DNA of 43,663 nucleotides from Pseudomonas sp. GM80 (GTDB taxonomy: Bacteria; Pseudomonadota; Gammaproteobacteria; Pseudomonadales; Pseudomonadaceae), in contig NZ_AKJD01000077.1 of assembly GCF_000282515.1 (NCBI RefSeq), positions 1 to 43,663 on the forward strand, written 5' to 3'. A program made the position numbers and the translations under genes. Below the pieces are notes generated by a model, which made no database searches, was not told where the DNA came from, and saw nothing but the letters and a program-made list of their open reading frames with translations. Numbering within the stretch: position 1 is the first letter of the stretch; every line of letters begins with the position of its first letter. Below, one piece after another: positions 8,690 through 18,684 of the stretch.

Positions 8690-9430
8690 ATGTCCCAAGT
8701 CAATATGCGCGATATGCTGAAGGCCGGTGTGCACTTCGGTCACCAAACCCGTTACTGGAATCCGAAAATGGGTAAGTACATTTTCGGCGCGCGTAACAAG
8801 ATTCACATCATCAACCTTGAAAAAACCCTGCCAATGTTCAACGAAGCTCTGACTTTCGTAGAGCGTCTGGCCCAGGGCAAAAACAAGATTCTGTTCGTCG
8901 GCACCAAGCGTTCCGCTGGCAAGATCGTTGCTGAAGAAGCAGCACGTTGCGGTTCGCCGTACGTCGATCACCGCTGGTTGGGCGGCATGCTGACCAACTT
9001 CAAAACCATTCGTGCTTCCATCAAGCGTCTGCGTGACCTTGAAGTTCAAGCCGAAGACGGTACTTTCGCCAAGCTGACCAAGAAAGAAGCGCTGATGCGC
9101 TCCCGTGATCTTGAGAAGCTGGATCGTTCGCTGGGCGGCATCAAGGACATGGGCGGTCTGCCAGACGCACTGTTCGTGATCGACGTTGACCACGAGCGCA
9201 TCGCGATCACCGAAGCCAACAAGCTGGGCATCCCGGTTATCGGCGTTGTCGATACCAACAGCAGCCCGGAAGGCGTTGACTACATCATCCCAGGCAACGA
9301 TGACGCAATCCGCGCTATCCAGCTGTACATGGGTTCGATGGCTGACGCTGTTATCCGTGGTCGCAACAATGTTGGCGGCGGCACTGTAGAATTCGCAGCT
9401 GAAGAAGCTCCGGCAGCTGCAGCTGAGTAA
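8690..9430 (+). CDS. rpsB: 30S ribosomal protein S2
   Basis: This is a structural protein of the small subunit, 246 residues, starting [20 protein letters not shown], a characteristic S2 N-terminus. [18 protein letters not shown] and [25 protein letters not shown] are further S2 blocks. The start follows AAGGAACTATC. The C-terminal tail is Ala/Glu-rich. An intrinsic terminator follows, then tsf. Confidence 0.98.
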   Translation: MSQVNMRDMLKAGVHFGHQTRYWNPKMGKYIFGARNKIHIINLEKTLPMFNEALTFVERLAQGKNKILFVGTKRSAGKIVAEEAARCGSPYVDHRWLGGMLTNFKTIRASIKRLRDLEVQAEDGTFAKLTKKEALMRSRDLEKLDRSLGGIKDMGGLPDALFVIDVDHERIAITEANKLGIPVIGVVDTNSSPEGVDYIIPGNDDAIRAIQLYMGSMADAVIRGRNNVGGGTVEFAAEEAPAAAAE

Positions 9431-9458
9431 TTAACGCCCTGGCGTTGACTCAGTAAGC

Positions 9459-9483
9459 AAAAAGGGGGCTTGGCCCCCTTTTT
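9459..9483 (+). terminator. intrinsic terminator after rpsB
   Basis: AAAAAGGGGGC and GCCCCCTTTTT pair around a TTG loop, giving a G+C-rich stem with a T5 tail. It lies 28 bases after the rpsB stop and likely reduces rpsB transcript flow into tsf, adjusting S2 to EF-Ts ratios. Confidence 0.85.
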
Positions 9484-9633
9484 GCCACCTCGAAAACCAA
9501 TTGTTGGCGCCCACTTGTGGCAGCGCCCGCCCTGTATTTGTAACGTGCAGCGGCTACAAACGGGTTCGGGAAGAATTGAACGCCCGTTCGATCGGGTGGA
9601 ATGGTTGAAAACCTATCCAAGAGGAATTTGAAA

Positions 9634-10497
9634 ATGGCAGCAATTACTGCAGCGTTGGTTAAAGAACTGCGTGAGCGTACTGGCGAAGGCATGATGGACT
9701 GCAAGAAAGCCCTGGAAAAGGCTGACGGCGACATCGAAAAAGCCATTGATGACATGCGTGCTTCGGGCGCAATCAAGGCTGCCAAAAAAGCAGGCAACGT
9801 AGCTGCTGAAGGCGCGATCGCTCTGAAAGAAGACGGCAAATCTGCTGTTCTGCTGGAAGTGAACTCGCAGACCGACTTCCTGGCTCTGCAGGACGACTTC
9901 AAGGCATTCGTTGCTGAAAGCATTGAAAAAGCCTTCGCTGACAAGCTGACTGATGTTGCTCCGCTGATCGAAGCCCAAGAAGCTGCTCGCCTGGTACTGG
10001 TCGGCAAGGTTGGCGAAAACGTCAACATCCGTCGTCTGGTTCGCGTAGAAGGCGACGTTGTTGGTGGCTACCTGCACGGCAACAAGATCGGTGTTGCAGT
10101 TGTTCTGAAAGGCGGCAACGTTGAACTGGCCAAAGACATCGCTATGCACGTAGCGGCCAGCAACCCTGAGTTCCTGCTGCCATCGGAAGTTTCGGCTGAA
10201 GCGATCGAGCGCGAAAAAGCTGTGTTCCTGCAGCTGAACGAAGAAAAAATCAAAGGCAAGCCAGAAAACATTGTTGAAAATATGGTCAAAGGCCGTATCA
10301 GCAAGTTCCTGGCCGAAGCAAGCCTGGTTGAGCAGGCGTTCGTCAAGAACCCTGAAATCAAGGTTGGCGAACTGGCCAAGAAAGCCGGTGCTGAAATCGT
10401 TTCCTTCACTTACTTCAAAGTAGGCGAAGGCATCGAGAAGCCGGTCGACAACTTCGCTGAAGAAGTTGCTGCCCAGCTGGCTGCCGCCAAGCAATAA
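9634..10497 (+). CDS. tsf: translation elongation factor Ts
   Basis: EF-Ts is the nucleotide exchange factor that releases GDP from EF-Tu. The 287-residue form starts at the ATG at 9634 behind AAGAGGAATTTG; a longer open frame upstream lacks EF-Ts character. The N-terminal UBA-like domain (ITAALVKELRERTGEGMMDC) and the TDFLAL motif of the core (about 79-84) are clear. It follows rpsB as in most bacteria, but beyond a strong terminator, so part of its expression may come from a promoter in the 203-base gap. Confidence 0.97.
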   Translation: MAAITAALVKELRERTGEGMMDCKKALEKADGDIEKAIDDMRASGAIKAAKKAGNVAAEGAIALKEDGKSAVLLEVNSQTDFLALQDDFKAFVAESIEKAFADKLTDVAPLIEAQEAARLVLVGKVGENVNIRRLVRVEGDVVGGYLHGNKIGVAVVLKGGNVELAKDIAMHVAASNPEFLLPSEVSAEAIEREKAVFLQLNEEKIKGKPENIVENMVKGRISKFLAEASLVEQAFVKNPEIKVGELAKKAGAEIVSFTYFKVGEGIEKPVDNFAEEVAAQLAAAKQ

Positions 10498-10519
10498 GAC
10501 AGTTTTCAACTGTCGCCCG

Positions 10520-10554
10520 AAAGAGGCTGCCCGCTCACGCGCGCAGCCTCTTTT
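10520..10554 (+). terminator. intrinsic terminator after tsf
   Basis: AAAGAGGCTGC (10520-10530) pairs with GCAGCCTCTTT (from 10543), followed by a T-run ending at 10554. It lies 22 bases beyond the tsf stop; a smaller hairpin (GACAGT...ACTGTC, about 10498-10514) precedes it. Confidence 0.8.
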
Positions 10555-10706
10555 CAGATGGGGTCACCAATTTTTTATTGGTTTCCACTTGGAACTGACT
10601 TACAAAGCCATGTTCCGATGGCGCTGAAGCAGCGCCAAGCTAGAGTGAACGCCAGCTGTAAACAGCTCGCAAAGAATTTTTTAATACGCCGCAGGAGAGA
10701 TTCGCA

Positions 10707-11450
10707 ATGGCTCAGCAGGGCAGTGGTTATCAGGCTCGCTATAAACGCATTCTACTCAAGCTTAGCGGCGAGGCCCTGATGGGCTCGGAAGAGTTCGGGA
10801 TCGATCCGAAAGTACTGGATCGCATGGCGCTGGAAGTCGGCCAACTGGTCGGCATCGGCGTTCAGGTCGGTCTGGTGATCGGTGGCGGCAACCTGTTCCG
10901 TGGCGAAGCCCTGAGCAAAGCCGGTATGGATCGGGTCACAGGCGACCACATGGGCATGCTGGCCACTGTGATGAACGCCCTGGCCATGCGCGATGCGCTG
11001 GAACGTGCCAATATCTCGGCCATCGTCATGTCGGCCATTTCCATGGTCGGCGTGACCGATCACTACGATCGCCGCAAAGCCATGCGTCACCTGAACTCCA
11101 AAGACGTCGTGATCTTCGCGGCCGGTACCGGCAATCCGTTCTTCACCACGGATTCGGCAGCCTGCCTGCGTGCAATCGAAATCGACGCCGACGTCGTGCT
11201 GAAAGCGACCAAGGTTGATGGCGTTTACACCGCAGACCCGTTCAAAGACCCGCATGCCGAGAAGTTCGATCATCTGACTTATGATGAAGTACTGGATCGC
11301 AAGCTGGGCGTGATGGATCTGACCGCTATCTGCCTGTGCCGCGACCACAAGATGCCGTTGCGCGTATTCAACATGAACAAGCCTGGTGCCCTGCTGAACA
11401 TCGTCCATGGCGGCGCTGAAGGCACCCTGATCGAGGAAGGTCAACAATGA
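10707..11450 (+). CDS. pyrH: UMP kinase
   Basis: It phosphorylates UMP to UDP with ATP, the gateway to all pyrimidine nucleotides, and is a hexamer of the amino acid kinase fold. The 247 residues show [14 protein letters not shown] (P-loop Lys), GGGNLFRG, and the [15 protein letters not shown] helix characteristic of PyrH. The start ATG follows CAGGAGAGA. Its stop overlaps the frr start (ATGA), suggesting coupled translation with ribosome recycling factor. Confidence 0.97.
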   Translation: MAQQGSGYQARYKRILLKLSGEALMGSEEFGIDPKVLDRMALEVGQLVGIGVQVGLVIGGGNLFRGEALSKAGMDRVTGDHMGMLATVMNALAMRDALERANISAIVMSAISMVGVTDHYDRRKAMRHLNSKDVVIFAAGTGNPFFTTDSAACLRAIEIDADVVLKATKVDGVYTADPFKDPHAEKFDHLTYDEVLDRKLGVMDLTAICLCRDHKMPLRVFNMNKPGALLNIVHGGAEGTLIEEGQQ

Positions 11451-12004
11451 TCAACGAAATCAAGAAAGACGCTCAAGAGCGCATGCAAAAATCCCTGGAC
11501 TCTCTGTCCCATGCTTTTGGCCAGATTCGTACCGGCAAGGCTCACCCAAGCATTCTGGGCAGCGTGATGGTGCCGTACTACGGCGCAGACACCTCCATCA
11601 CTCAAGTAGCCAACATCACTGTGAAGGACTCGCGCACCCTGCAAGTCGTTGCCTTCGAGCGCAACATGCTCGCGGCAGTCGATAAGGCAATCCAGAGCGC
11701 TGGCCTGAACCTCAACCCGACCAACCTGGGCGAGTTGTTGCTGATCTCCATGCCTGCCCTGACTGAAGAAACCCGCAAGGGCTTCACCAAGCAGGCGCGC
11801 AGTGCCGCCGAAGATGCTCGTGTTGCCGTGCGCAACATTCGTCGTGACGCCTTGGGCGAGCTGAAAAAGCTGGTCAAGGACAAAGAAATCAGCGAAGACG
11901 AAGAGCGTCGTGCTGCTGCCGATATCCAGAAGCTGACCGACAAGGCCGAAGCTGATATCGATACAGCTACCAAGCAAAAAGAAGCGGATCTGATGGCCGT
12001 ATAA
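11447..12004 (+). CDS. frr: ribosome recycling factor
   Basis: RRF splits post-termination ribosomes together with EF-G. At 185 residues it has the family's normal length, with the N-terminal helix ([20 protein letters not shown]), the beta domain containing VPYYG and TPLNQ-like ITQVANI, and the C-terminal RRDA...[16 protein letters not shown] helices. It overlaps pyrH by 4 bases and precedes uppS by 14. Confidence 0.97.
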   Translation: MINEIKKDAQERMQKSLDSLSHAFGQIRTGKAHPSILGSVMVPYYGADTSITQVANITVKDSRTLQVVAFERNMLAAVDKAIQSAGLNLNPTNLGELLLISMPALTEETRKGFTKQARSAAEDARVAVRNIRRDALGELKKLVKDKEISEDEERRAAADIQKLTDKAEADIDTATKQKEADLMAV

Positions 12005-12018
12005 GGGTCGAGTTTTTA

Positions 12019-12774
12019 ATGGACAAGACCAAGCAGACTGCGCCGTCCGCGGTGCCGCGCCATGTCGCGATCATCATGGATGGTAACAATCGCTGGGCTA
12101 AAAAACGCTTTATGCCAGGTGTCGCCGGGCATAAAGCGGGCGTGGATGCTGTGCGGGCAGTGATCGAGGTGTGCGCTGAGGCCAAGGTCGAAGTGCTGAC
12201 CTTGTTCGCCTTCTCCAGTGAAAACTGGCAGCGTCCGGCCGATGAAGTCAGTGCCTTGATGGATCTGTTCTTCAAGGCGCTGCGTCGTGAGGCCAAGCGC
12301 CTCAACGACAACAACATCAGCCTGCGCATCATTGGTGATCGTTCGCGCTTTCATCCTGAGCTTCAGGCCGCCATGCGTGAAGCTGAAACGATGACGGCAG
12401 GTGCCAATCGCTTCATTCTGCAGATCGCCGCCAATTACGGCGGTCAGTGGGATATCGCGCAAGCTGCACAGCGTCTGGCGCGTGAAGTCCAGGCCGGGCA
12501 TCTGCGCCCGGAAGACATCACTCCTGATCTGTTGCAAACCTGTCTGGCCACCGGTGATCTGCCGCTACCGGACCTGTGCATTCGCACGGGTGGCGAACAT
12601 CGCATCAGCAACTTCCTGCTTTGGCAGCTGGCTTACGCCGAGTTGTATTTCTCCGACCTGTTCTGGCCGGACTTCAAACACGATGCCATGCGCAATGCGC
12701 TGGCCGATTTCGCTTCGCGTCAGCGTCGCTTCGGTAAAACGAGTGAACAGGTCGAAGCTGGAGCCCGGGTTTAA
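12019..12774 (+). CDS. uppS: undecaprenyl diphosphate synthase (cis-prenyltransferase)
   Basis: It condenses eight isopentenyl diphosphates onto farnesyl diphosphate to make the C55 carrier for peptidoglycan and O-antigen. Visible motifs are AIIMDGNNRW (catalytic Asp21), FSSENWQRP, and IRTGGEHRISNFLLW (Arg189, Arg195) with YAELYF (Glu208). At 251 residues it is normal length. It overlaps cdsA by one base (TAATG). It draws on the MEP pathway, three of whose genes (dxr, ispD, ispF) lie in this window. Confidence 0.96.
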   Translation: MDKTKQTAPSAVPRHVAIIMDGNNRWAKKRFMPGVAGHKAGVDAVRAVIEVCAEAKVEVLTLFAFSSENWQRPADEVSALMDLFFKALRREAKRLNDNNISLRIIGDRSRFHPELQAAMREAETMTAGANRFILQIAANYGGQWDIAQAAQRLAREVQAGHLRPEDITPDLLQTCLATGDLPLPDLCIRTGGEHRISNFLLWQLAYAELYFSDLFWPDFKHDAMRNALADFASRQRRFGKTSEQVEAGARV

Positions 12775-13580
12775 TGCTTAAACAACGAATCATCACTGCG
12801 CTGATCCTGCTGCCGATCGCCTTGTGCGGTTTTTTCCTGCTCGAAGGTTCGGGTTTTGCCCTGTTCATCGGTCTGGTCGTGAGCCTGGGTGCCTGGGAAT
12901 GGGCACGTCTGGCGGGCTTTACCGCACAATCGTTCCGCGTCGGCTATGCCGCGGTCGTCGCATTGATGTTGTTCGTCATGTATGTGTTGCCAGGCCTGGC
13001 GCCTTGGGTGCTGGGGGCTTCGGTGCTCTGGTGGGCGGTGGCGACGTACCTGGTACTGACCTATCCGCGTTCCAGCGAACATTGGTCCACGGCTGCCACC
13101 AAATTGGTCATTGGCTTGCTGATTCTCTTGCCCGCCTGGCAGGGTTTGGTACAGATCAAGCAGTATCCGCTGGGCAACTGGCTGATCATGGCGGTCATGG
13201 TGCTGGTGTGGGGCGCGGACATTGGCGCCTATTTCTCTGGCCGAAAATTCGGCAAGCGCAAACTGGCGCCCCAAGTCAGTCCGGGTAAAAGCTGGGAAGG
13301 CGTTTATGGCGGTCTGGCATTGAGTCTGGTGATCACTGCCGTCGTCGGGCTGGTGCGTGACTGGACGGTTGCCGAATTGCTCAAAGGCTTGATTGGCGCC
13401 GCGCTGATCGTTTTCATCTCCGTTGTCGGCGACCTGACCGAAAGCATGTTCAAGCGTCAGTCCGGCATCAAGGACAGCAGTAATCTGCTGCCGGGTCATG
13501 GTGGTGTTCTGGATCGCATCGATAGCTTGACCGCCGCCATCCCCGTCTTCGCTGTATTGCTGTGGATGGCTGCGCCGTGA
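12774..13580 (+). CDS. cdsA: phosphatidate cytidylyltransferase
   Basis: This inner-membrane enzyme makes CDP-diacylglycerol from phosphatidate and CTP, the branch point of phospholipid synthesis. The 268 residues contain about seven to eight hydrophobic segments, and the CDS signature begins at Ser224: [11 protein letters not shown]...[11 protein letters not shown] with its Lys-Asp and Asp-Arg-Asp residues in place. The start is coupled to the uppS stop, and the stop overlaps the GTG start of dxr. Confidence 0.96.
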   Translation: MLKQRIITALILLPIALCGFFLLEGSGFALFIGLVVSLGAWEWARLAGFTAQSFRVGYAAVVALMLFVMYVLPGLAPWVLGASVLWWAVATYLVLTYPRSSEHWSTAATKLVIGLLILLPAWQGLVQIKQYPLGNWLIMAVMVLVWGADIGAYFSGRKFGKRKLAPQVSPGKSWEGVYGGLALSLVITAVVGLVRDWTVAELLKGLIGAALIVFISVVGDLTESMFKRQSGIKDSSNLLPGHGGVLDRIDSLTAAIPVFAVLLWMAAP

Positions 13581-14767
13581 GTCGTCCTCAACAGATTACC
13601 GTTCTTGGGGCGACAGGCTCGATTGGCCTGAGCACCCTCGACGTCATTGCTCGTCATCCTGAGCGTTATCAAGTTTTCGCCTTGAGTGGTTTCACTCGCC
13701 TGAGTGAGTTGCTGGCCCTTTGCGTGCGTCACGTGCCGCAGTTTGCAGTGGTGCCGGAAGCGATTGCCGCGCGTGGTCTGCAGGACGACTTGCGTGCTGC
13801 CGGCTTGCCGACCCGTGTTCTGGTGGGGGAGGAGGGCTTGTGTCAGGTCGCCTCTGCTCCGGAAGTCGATGCGGTCATGGCGGCGATTGTTGGCGCTGCG
13901 GGCCTGCGTCCGACGCTGGCTGCGGTCGAGGCGGGCAAGAAAATCCTGCTGGCCAATAAGGAGGCGCTGGTGATGTCCGGCGCCTTGTTCATGCAAGCCG
14001 TGCGCAAGAGTGGTTCGGTCCTGCTGCCGATCGACAGCGAACACAATGCGATTTTCCAGTGCATGCCACAGGATTTCGCCCGTGGCTTGAGTTCGGTGGG
14101 CGTGCGACGGATCTTGCTGACAGCCTCTGGCGGCCCCTTCCGGCAGACGCCGATGGCTGAGCTGGCGCATGTTTCACCTGATCAGGCCTGTGCGCACCCG
14201 AATTGGTCCATGGGGCGCAAGATCTCCGTGGATTCAGCCAGCATGATGAATAAAGGGCTTGAGTTGATCGAGGCCTGCTGGTTGTTCGATGCAAAGCCTG
14301 CGCAGGTCGAGGTGGTGATCCATCCGCAGAGTGTGATCCACTCGTTGGTCGATTACGTCGATGGCTCGGTGCTGGCGCAATTGGGCAACCCTGATATGCG
14401 CACGCCGATCGCCAACGCCCTGGCTTGGCCGGAGCGCATCGATTCGGGTGTGGCGCCGCTGGATCTGTTTGCAGTCGCGCGGCTGGACTTCGAAGCCCCG
14501 GATGAACAGCGTTTTCCTTGCTTGCGTCTGGCCCGTCAAGCGGCTGAAGCGGGCGACAGCGCGCCGGCGATGTTGAATGCGGCCAATGAAGTGGCGGTGG
14601 CAGCGTTTCTCGATGGGCGGGTTCGCTACCTGGAAATCGCGAGTATCATCGAAGAAGTCTTGAGTCTTGAGCCGGTTGTTGCGCTGGATGATCTCGATGC
14701 GGTGTTTACCGCCGACGCAAAAGCCCGGATTCTGGCTGAGCAATGGCTGAGCCGGCACGGCCGATAG
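13577..14767 (+). CDS. dxr: 1-deoxy-D-xylulose 5-phosphate reductoisomerase
   Basis: It converts DXP to methylerythritol 4-phosphate with NADPH and a divalent metal, the first committed MEP-pathway step. The GTG at 13577, overlapping the cdsA stop (GTGA), gives 396 residues, the usual pseudomonad length; the in-frame ATG at 13562 would lie inside cdsA. The NADPH loop GATGSIG spans 11-17, and metal/substrate residues include Asp153 and Glu155 in [11 protein letters not shown]. Confidence 0.96.
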   Translation: MSRPQQITVLGATGSIGLSTLDVIARHPERYQVFALSGFTRLSELLALCVRHVPQFAVVPEAIAARGLQDDLRAAGLPTRVLVGEEGLCQVASAPEVDAVMAAIVGAAGLRPTLAAVEAGKKILLANKEALVMSGALFMQAVRKSGSVLLPIDSEHNAIFQCMPQDFARGLSSVGVRRILLTASGGPFRQTPMAELAHVSPDQACAHPNWSMGRKISVDSASMMNKGLELIEACWLFDAKPAQVEVVIHPQSVIHSLVDYVDGSVLAQLGNPDMRTPIANALAWPERIDSGVAPLDLFAVARLDFEAPDEQRFPCLRLARQAAEAGDSAPAMLNAANEVAVAAFLDGRVRYLEIASIIEEVLSLEPVVALDDLDAVFTADAKARILAEQWLSRHGR

Positions 14768-14821
14768 ATTTTGCAACACAATGGCTACACGCGACACTGA
14801 ACAGGATTGCGGAGAAAGTAG

Positions 14822-16174
14822 ATGAGCGCGCTCTATATGATTGCCGGCACCCTGATCGCCTTGGGTGTGCTGGTCACCTTTCACGAATTCGGCCACTTCT
14901 GGGTCGCGCGACGCTGTGGCGTCAAGGTTCTGCGTTTCTCCGTAGGCTTTGGCATGCCCCTGCTGCGCTGGCACGACAAGCAAGGCACCGAGTTCGTGGT
15001 TGCCGCGATTCCGCTCGGTGGGTACGTCAAGATGCTCGATGAGCGCGAAGGCGAAGTCCCGTTCGAGCAGCTTGATCAGTCGTTCAATCGCAAGTCCGTG
15101 CGTCAGCGTATCGCCATTGTGGCCGCGGGTCCGATTGCCAATTTCCTGCTGGCCCTGGTGTTCTTCTGGGTGCTGGCGATGTTGGGCAGCGAGCAGGTGC
15201 GCCCGGTCATCGGTGCGGTCGAGTCCGGTAGTATCGCCGCCAAGGCTGGTCTGACGGCGGGTCAGGAGATTGTCGCAATTGATGGCGAGCCGACTTCGGG
15301 CTGGGCAGCGGTCAATTTGCAATTAGTGCGTCGTCTGGGTGAAAGCGGTTCACTGCAGTTATTGGTGCGTGAGCAGGGTTCTACGGCGGATTCGCCGCGC
15401 GAACTGGCGCTGGATCATTGGCTCAAGGGGGCCGACGAGCCGGATCCGATTCGTTCGTTGGGTATTCGTCCATGGCGCCCGGCCTTGCCGCCGGTGCTGG
15501 CTGAGCTCGATCCAAAAGGCCCGGCGCAAGCTGCTGGCCTGAAAACCGGCGACCGTCTGGTGTCGCTCGACGGTCTGGCGTTGAACGACTGGCAGCAAGT
15601 GGTCGATACCGTTCGTACGCGTCCTGATACCAAAATCATGCTGCGTGTCGAGCGTGATGGTGCTCAAATCGACGTCCCGGTGACGCTGGCGGCTCGCGGC
15701 GAAAGCAAGGCGCCAAGCGGTTATCTGGGCGCTGGCGTCAAAGCGATCGACTGGCCGCCGGAAATGATCCGCGAGGTCAGCTATGGGCCTTTGGCCGCGA
15801 TTGGCGAGGGCGCTCGTCGCACTTGGACCATGAGCGTCCTGACCCTCGATTCGCTAAAGAAAATGCTGTTCGGCGAGCTCTCGGTAAAAAACTTGAGTGG
15901 ACCGATAACCATTGCTAAAGTGGCGGGCGCTTCTGCCCAGTCGGGCGTCGCTGATTTCCTGAATTTCCTTGCTTATCTGAGTATTAGCCTGGGTGTTCTG
16001 AATTTGCTGCCCATTCCTGTACTGGATGGGGGGCATTTGTTGTTTTATCTGATCGAGTGGGCGCGTGGTCGTCCCTTGTCGGATCGGGTGCAAGGTTGGG
16101 GGATACAGATCGGTATCAGTTTGGTGGTCGGGGTGATGTTGCTTGCTCTGGTCAACGATCTGGGTCGACTGTAA
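14822..16174 (+). CDS. rseP: site-2 intramembrane metalloprotease RseP
   Basis: RseP cleaves anti-sigma factors within the inner membrane: RseA in E. coli, MucA in the AlgU pathway of pseudomonads. The 450 residues match the E. coli length. The zinc site is HEFGH (His21, Glu22, His25) in the first transmembrane segment, with the third ligand Asp402 in PIPVLDGGH. Two periplasmic PDZ domains lie between (about 125-300). The start ATG follows GCGGAGAAAGTAG. Its place just before bamA links envelope stress sensing with outer-membrane assembly. Confidence 0.96.
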   Translation: MSALYMIAGTLIALGVLVTFHEFGHFWVARRCGVKVLRFSVGFGMPLLRWHDKQGTEFVVAAIPLGGYVKMLDEREGEVPFEQLDQSFNRKSVRQRIAIVAAGPIANFLLALVFFWVLAMLGSEQVRPVIGAVESGSIAAKAGLTAGQEIVAIDGEPTSGWAAVNLQLVRRLGESGSLQLLVREQGSTADSPRELALDHWLKGADEPDPIRSLGIRPWRPALPPVLAELDPKGPAQAAGLKTGDRLVSLDGLALNDWQQVVDTVRTRPDTKIMLRVERDGAQIDVPVTLAARGESKAPSGYLGAGVKAIDWPPEMIREVSYGPLAAIGEGARRTWTMSVLTLDSLKKMLFGELSVKNLSGPITIAKVAGASAQSGVADFLNFLAYLSISLGVLNLLPIPVLDGGHLLFYLIEWARGRPLSDRVQGWGIQIGISLVVGVMLLALVNDLGRL

Positions 16175-16194
16175 CGCTTCGCTGAATTGCGAAT

Positions 16195-16220
16195 CTGCCG
16201 CATTTTGCGGCAGTTTGTTT
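16195..16220 (+). terminator. intrinsic terminator-like hairpin between rseP and bamA
   Basis: CTGCCGCA (16195-16202) and TGCGGCAG (16206-16213) form a perfect 8-bp stem with a TTT loop, followed by TTTGTTTA. It stands only 29 bases upstream of the essential bamA start. It may attenuate read-through, implying either leaky termination or an additional bamA promoter. Confidence 0.7.
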
Positions 16221-16248
16221 ATTGCCAGTTGGAATAAGAAAGGACTTC

Positions 16249-18639
16249 ATGAAACGTCTGCTGCTAACTGCGGTTCTCACCGTATTGATGATCGCCGAAG
16301 TTCACGCCGAGTCCTTCACTATCTCTGATATTCGCGTCAATGGCCTCCAGCGGGTCTCCGCGGGTAGTGTCTTTGGTGCCTTGCCGTTGAACGTCGGCGA
16401 GCAGGCGGATGATCGTCGCCTGGTGGAATCCACTCGTGCGTTGTTCAAAACCGGTTTCTTTCAAGATATCCAGCTGGGCCGCGAAGGCAACGTTCTGGTA
16501 ATCACGGTTGTCGAGCGCCCATCCGTCGCCAGTATCGAAATCGAAGGCAACAAGGCGATTTCCACTGAAGACCTGATGAAGGGCCTCAAGCAATCCGGTC
16601 TGGCCGAAGGCGAGATCTTCCAGCGTGCCACCCTCGAAGGCGTGCGTAACGAACTGCAGCGCCAGTACGTCGCGCAGGGCCGCTATTCGGCTACCGTCGA
16701 TACCGAAGTGGTCTCGCAGCCGCGTAACCGTGTTGGTCTGAAAGTGAAGATCAACGAAGGCACCGTTGCCGCCATTCAGCACATCAACGTGGTGGGCAAC
16801 ACGGTTTTCCCTGAGGAAGACCTGACCGACCTGTTCGAACTGAAAACCACCAACTGGCTGTCGTTCTTCAAGAACGATGACAAGTACGCCCGTGAAAAGC
16901 TTTCCGGTGACCTGGAGCGTCTGCGTTCCTACTACCTGGACCGTGGCTATATCAACATGGATATCGCTTCGACCCAGGTGTCCATTACCCCGGACAAGAA
17001 ACACGTCTACATCACCGTCAACGTGACCGAAGGCGAGAAGTACACCGTTCGTGACGTCAAACTCAGCGGTGACCTGAAAGTCCCTGAAGACCAGGTCAAA
17101 TCGCTGTTGCTGGTGCAGAAGGGCCAGGTGTTCTCGCGCAAGCTGATGACCACCACCTCCGAACTGATCACCCGTCGTCTGGGCAACGAGGGTTACACCT
17201 TCGCCAACGTCAACGGCGTGCCTCAGCCGCACGATGACGACCACACTGTCGACATCCTGTTTGCTGTCGATCCAGGCAAGCGCGCTTACGTCAACCGCAT
17301 CAACTTCCGTGGCAACACCAAGTCCGAGGACGAAGTGCTGCGTCGTGAAATGCGCCAGATGGAAGGCGGCTGGGCTTCGACCTACCTGATCGACCAATCC
17401 AAGACCCGTCTTGAGCGTCTGGGCTTCTTTAAAGAAGTCAACGTTGAAACCCCGGCCGTGCCGGGTGTCGACGACCAGGTCGACGTGAACTACGCGGTTG
17501 AAGAACAGGCTTCCGGTTCGATCACCGCCAGCGTCGGTTTCGCCCAGAGCGCCGGTCTGATCCTCGGTGGTTCGATCACCCAGAACAACTTCCTCGGTAC
17601 CGGTAACCGTGTCAGCGTCGGTCTGACCCGAAGCGAATACCAGAGCCGCTACAACTTCGGTTACGTTGACCCGTACTGGACCGCCGATGGCGTGAGCCTG
17701 GGTTACAACGCGTTCTATCGCACCACTGACTACAAAGACCTCGACGTCGACGTAGCGAGCTATGCGGTAGACAGCCTCGGTGCCGGCGTCAACGTTGGCT
17801 ACCCGATCAGCGAGACTTCGCGTCTGACCTTTGGTCTGTCCGCACAACAAGACAAGATCAAGACCGGTACTTATACCGTTGACGAGATTTTCGACTTCGT
17901 TAAGAAGGAAGGCGATCAATACCTGAACTTCAAGGCGTCGGCCGGCTGGTCCGAATCCACTTTGAACAAAGGCGTGTTGCCGACCCGTGGCCGCTCCCAG
18001 AGCCTGACGCTGGAAACCACTATTCCAGGCAGCGACCTGTCGTTCTTCAAGCTTGATTACCGTGGCCAGTTGTTCCAGCCACTGAGCGAGAACTACACCA
18101 TGCGTCTGCACACCGAATTGGGTTATGGCGACGGTTACGGTTCGACTGACGGCTTGCCGTTCTATGAAAACTACTATGCTGGTGGTTTCAACTCGGTTCG
18201 TGGCTTCAAGGACAGTACGCTGGGTCCGCGCAGTACGCCTAGCCGAGGTGCAGGTGTGACCGGCAACACCGGTACGCTTGCCGACCCGGATCAGGATCCG
18301 CTGCCGTTCGGCGGTAACGTGTTGATCCAGGGTGGTGTCGAGGTGCTGTTCCCGCTGCCGTTTGTCAAAGATCAGCGCTCCCTGCGTACTTCGGTATTCT
18401 GGGATGTCGGTAACGTGTTTGACTCCAAGTGCGAGAAGACTACCAACGCTACCGTCGGTTCGACTTCCAGCACTCAGTGCAACGATATCAGCCTCAGCAA
18501 CATGGCGAGCTCCGTCGGTGTGGGTGTGACCTGGGTCACCGCGCTGGGTCCTCTGAGCTTCGCGTTGGCCATGCCGATCAAGAAACCGGATGACGCTGAA
18601 ACTCAAGTGTTCCAATTCTCCCTCGGCCAGACGTTCTAA
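16249..18639 (+). CDS. bamA: outer-membrane protein assembly factor BamA
   Basis: BamA is the core of the BAM complex that folds beta-barrel proteins into the outer membrane. The ATG at 16249, behind AAGAAAGGAC, gives 796 residues starting with a signal peptide (MKRLLLTAVLTVLMIAEVHA). Five POTRA domains follow (about 22-420), then a 16-strand barrel with the loop-6 VRGF motif at 650-653 and a C-terminal beta-signal ending in Phe (SLGQTF). The in-frame TTG at 16222 would put extra residues before the signal peptide and was not used. It is followed by skp, its periplasmic chaperone partner. Confidence 0.97.
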   Translation: MKRLLLTAVLTVLMIAEVHAESFTISDIRVNGLQRVSAGSVFGALPLNVGEQADDRRLVESTRALFKTGFFQDIQLGREGNVLVITVVERPSVASIEIEGNKAISTEDLMKGLKQSGLAEGEIFQRATLEGVRNELQRQYVAQGRYSATVDTEVVSQPRNRVGLKVKINEGTVAAIQHINVVGNTVFPEEDLTDLFELKTTNWLSFFKNDDKYAREKLSGDLERLRSYYLDRGYINMDIASTQVSITPDKKHVYITVNVTEGEKYTVRDVKLSGDLKVPEDQVKSLLLVQKGQVFSRKLMTTTSELITRRLGNEGYTFANVNGVPQPHDDDHTVDILFAVDPGKRAYVNRINFRGNTKSEDEVLRREMRQMEGGWASTYLIDQSKTRLERLGFFKEVNVETPAVPGVDDQVDVNYAVEEQASGSITASVGFAQSAGLILGGSITQNNFLGTGNRVSVGLTRSEYQSRYNFGYVDPYWTADGVSLGYNAFYRTTDYKDLDVDVASYAVDSLGAGVNVGYPISETSRLTFGLSAQQDKIKTGTYTVDEIFDFVKKEGDQYLNFKASAGWSESTLNKGVLPTRGRSQSLTLETTIPGSDLSFFKLDYRGQLFQPLSENYTMRLHTELGYGDGYGSTDGLPFYENYYAGGFNSVRGFKDSTLGPRSTPSRGAGVTGNTGTLADPDQDPLPFGGNVLIQGGVEVLFPLPFVKDQRSLRTSVFWDVGNVFDSKCEKTTNATVGSTSSTQCNDISLSNMASSVGVGVTWVTALGPLSFALAMPIKKPDDAETQVFQFSLGQTF

Positions 18640-18684
18640 GCGTCTGACCCAAGATAACGACAATGGATTTTGTAGGAGTGCATC

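Noticed and set aside
14822..16174. Link between the HEFGH motif of RseP and that of the two metzincins
   Set aside because: RseP has the site in a transmembrane helix with LDGG as partner; it belongs to the site-2 protease family, not the metzincins.
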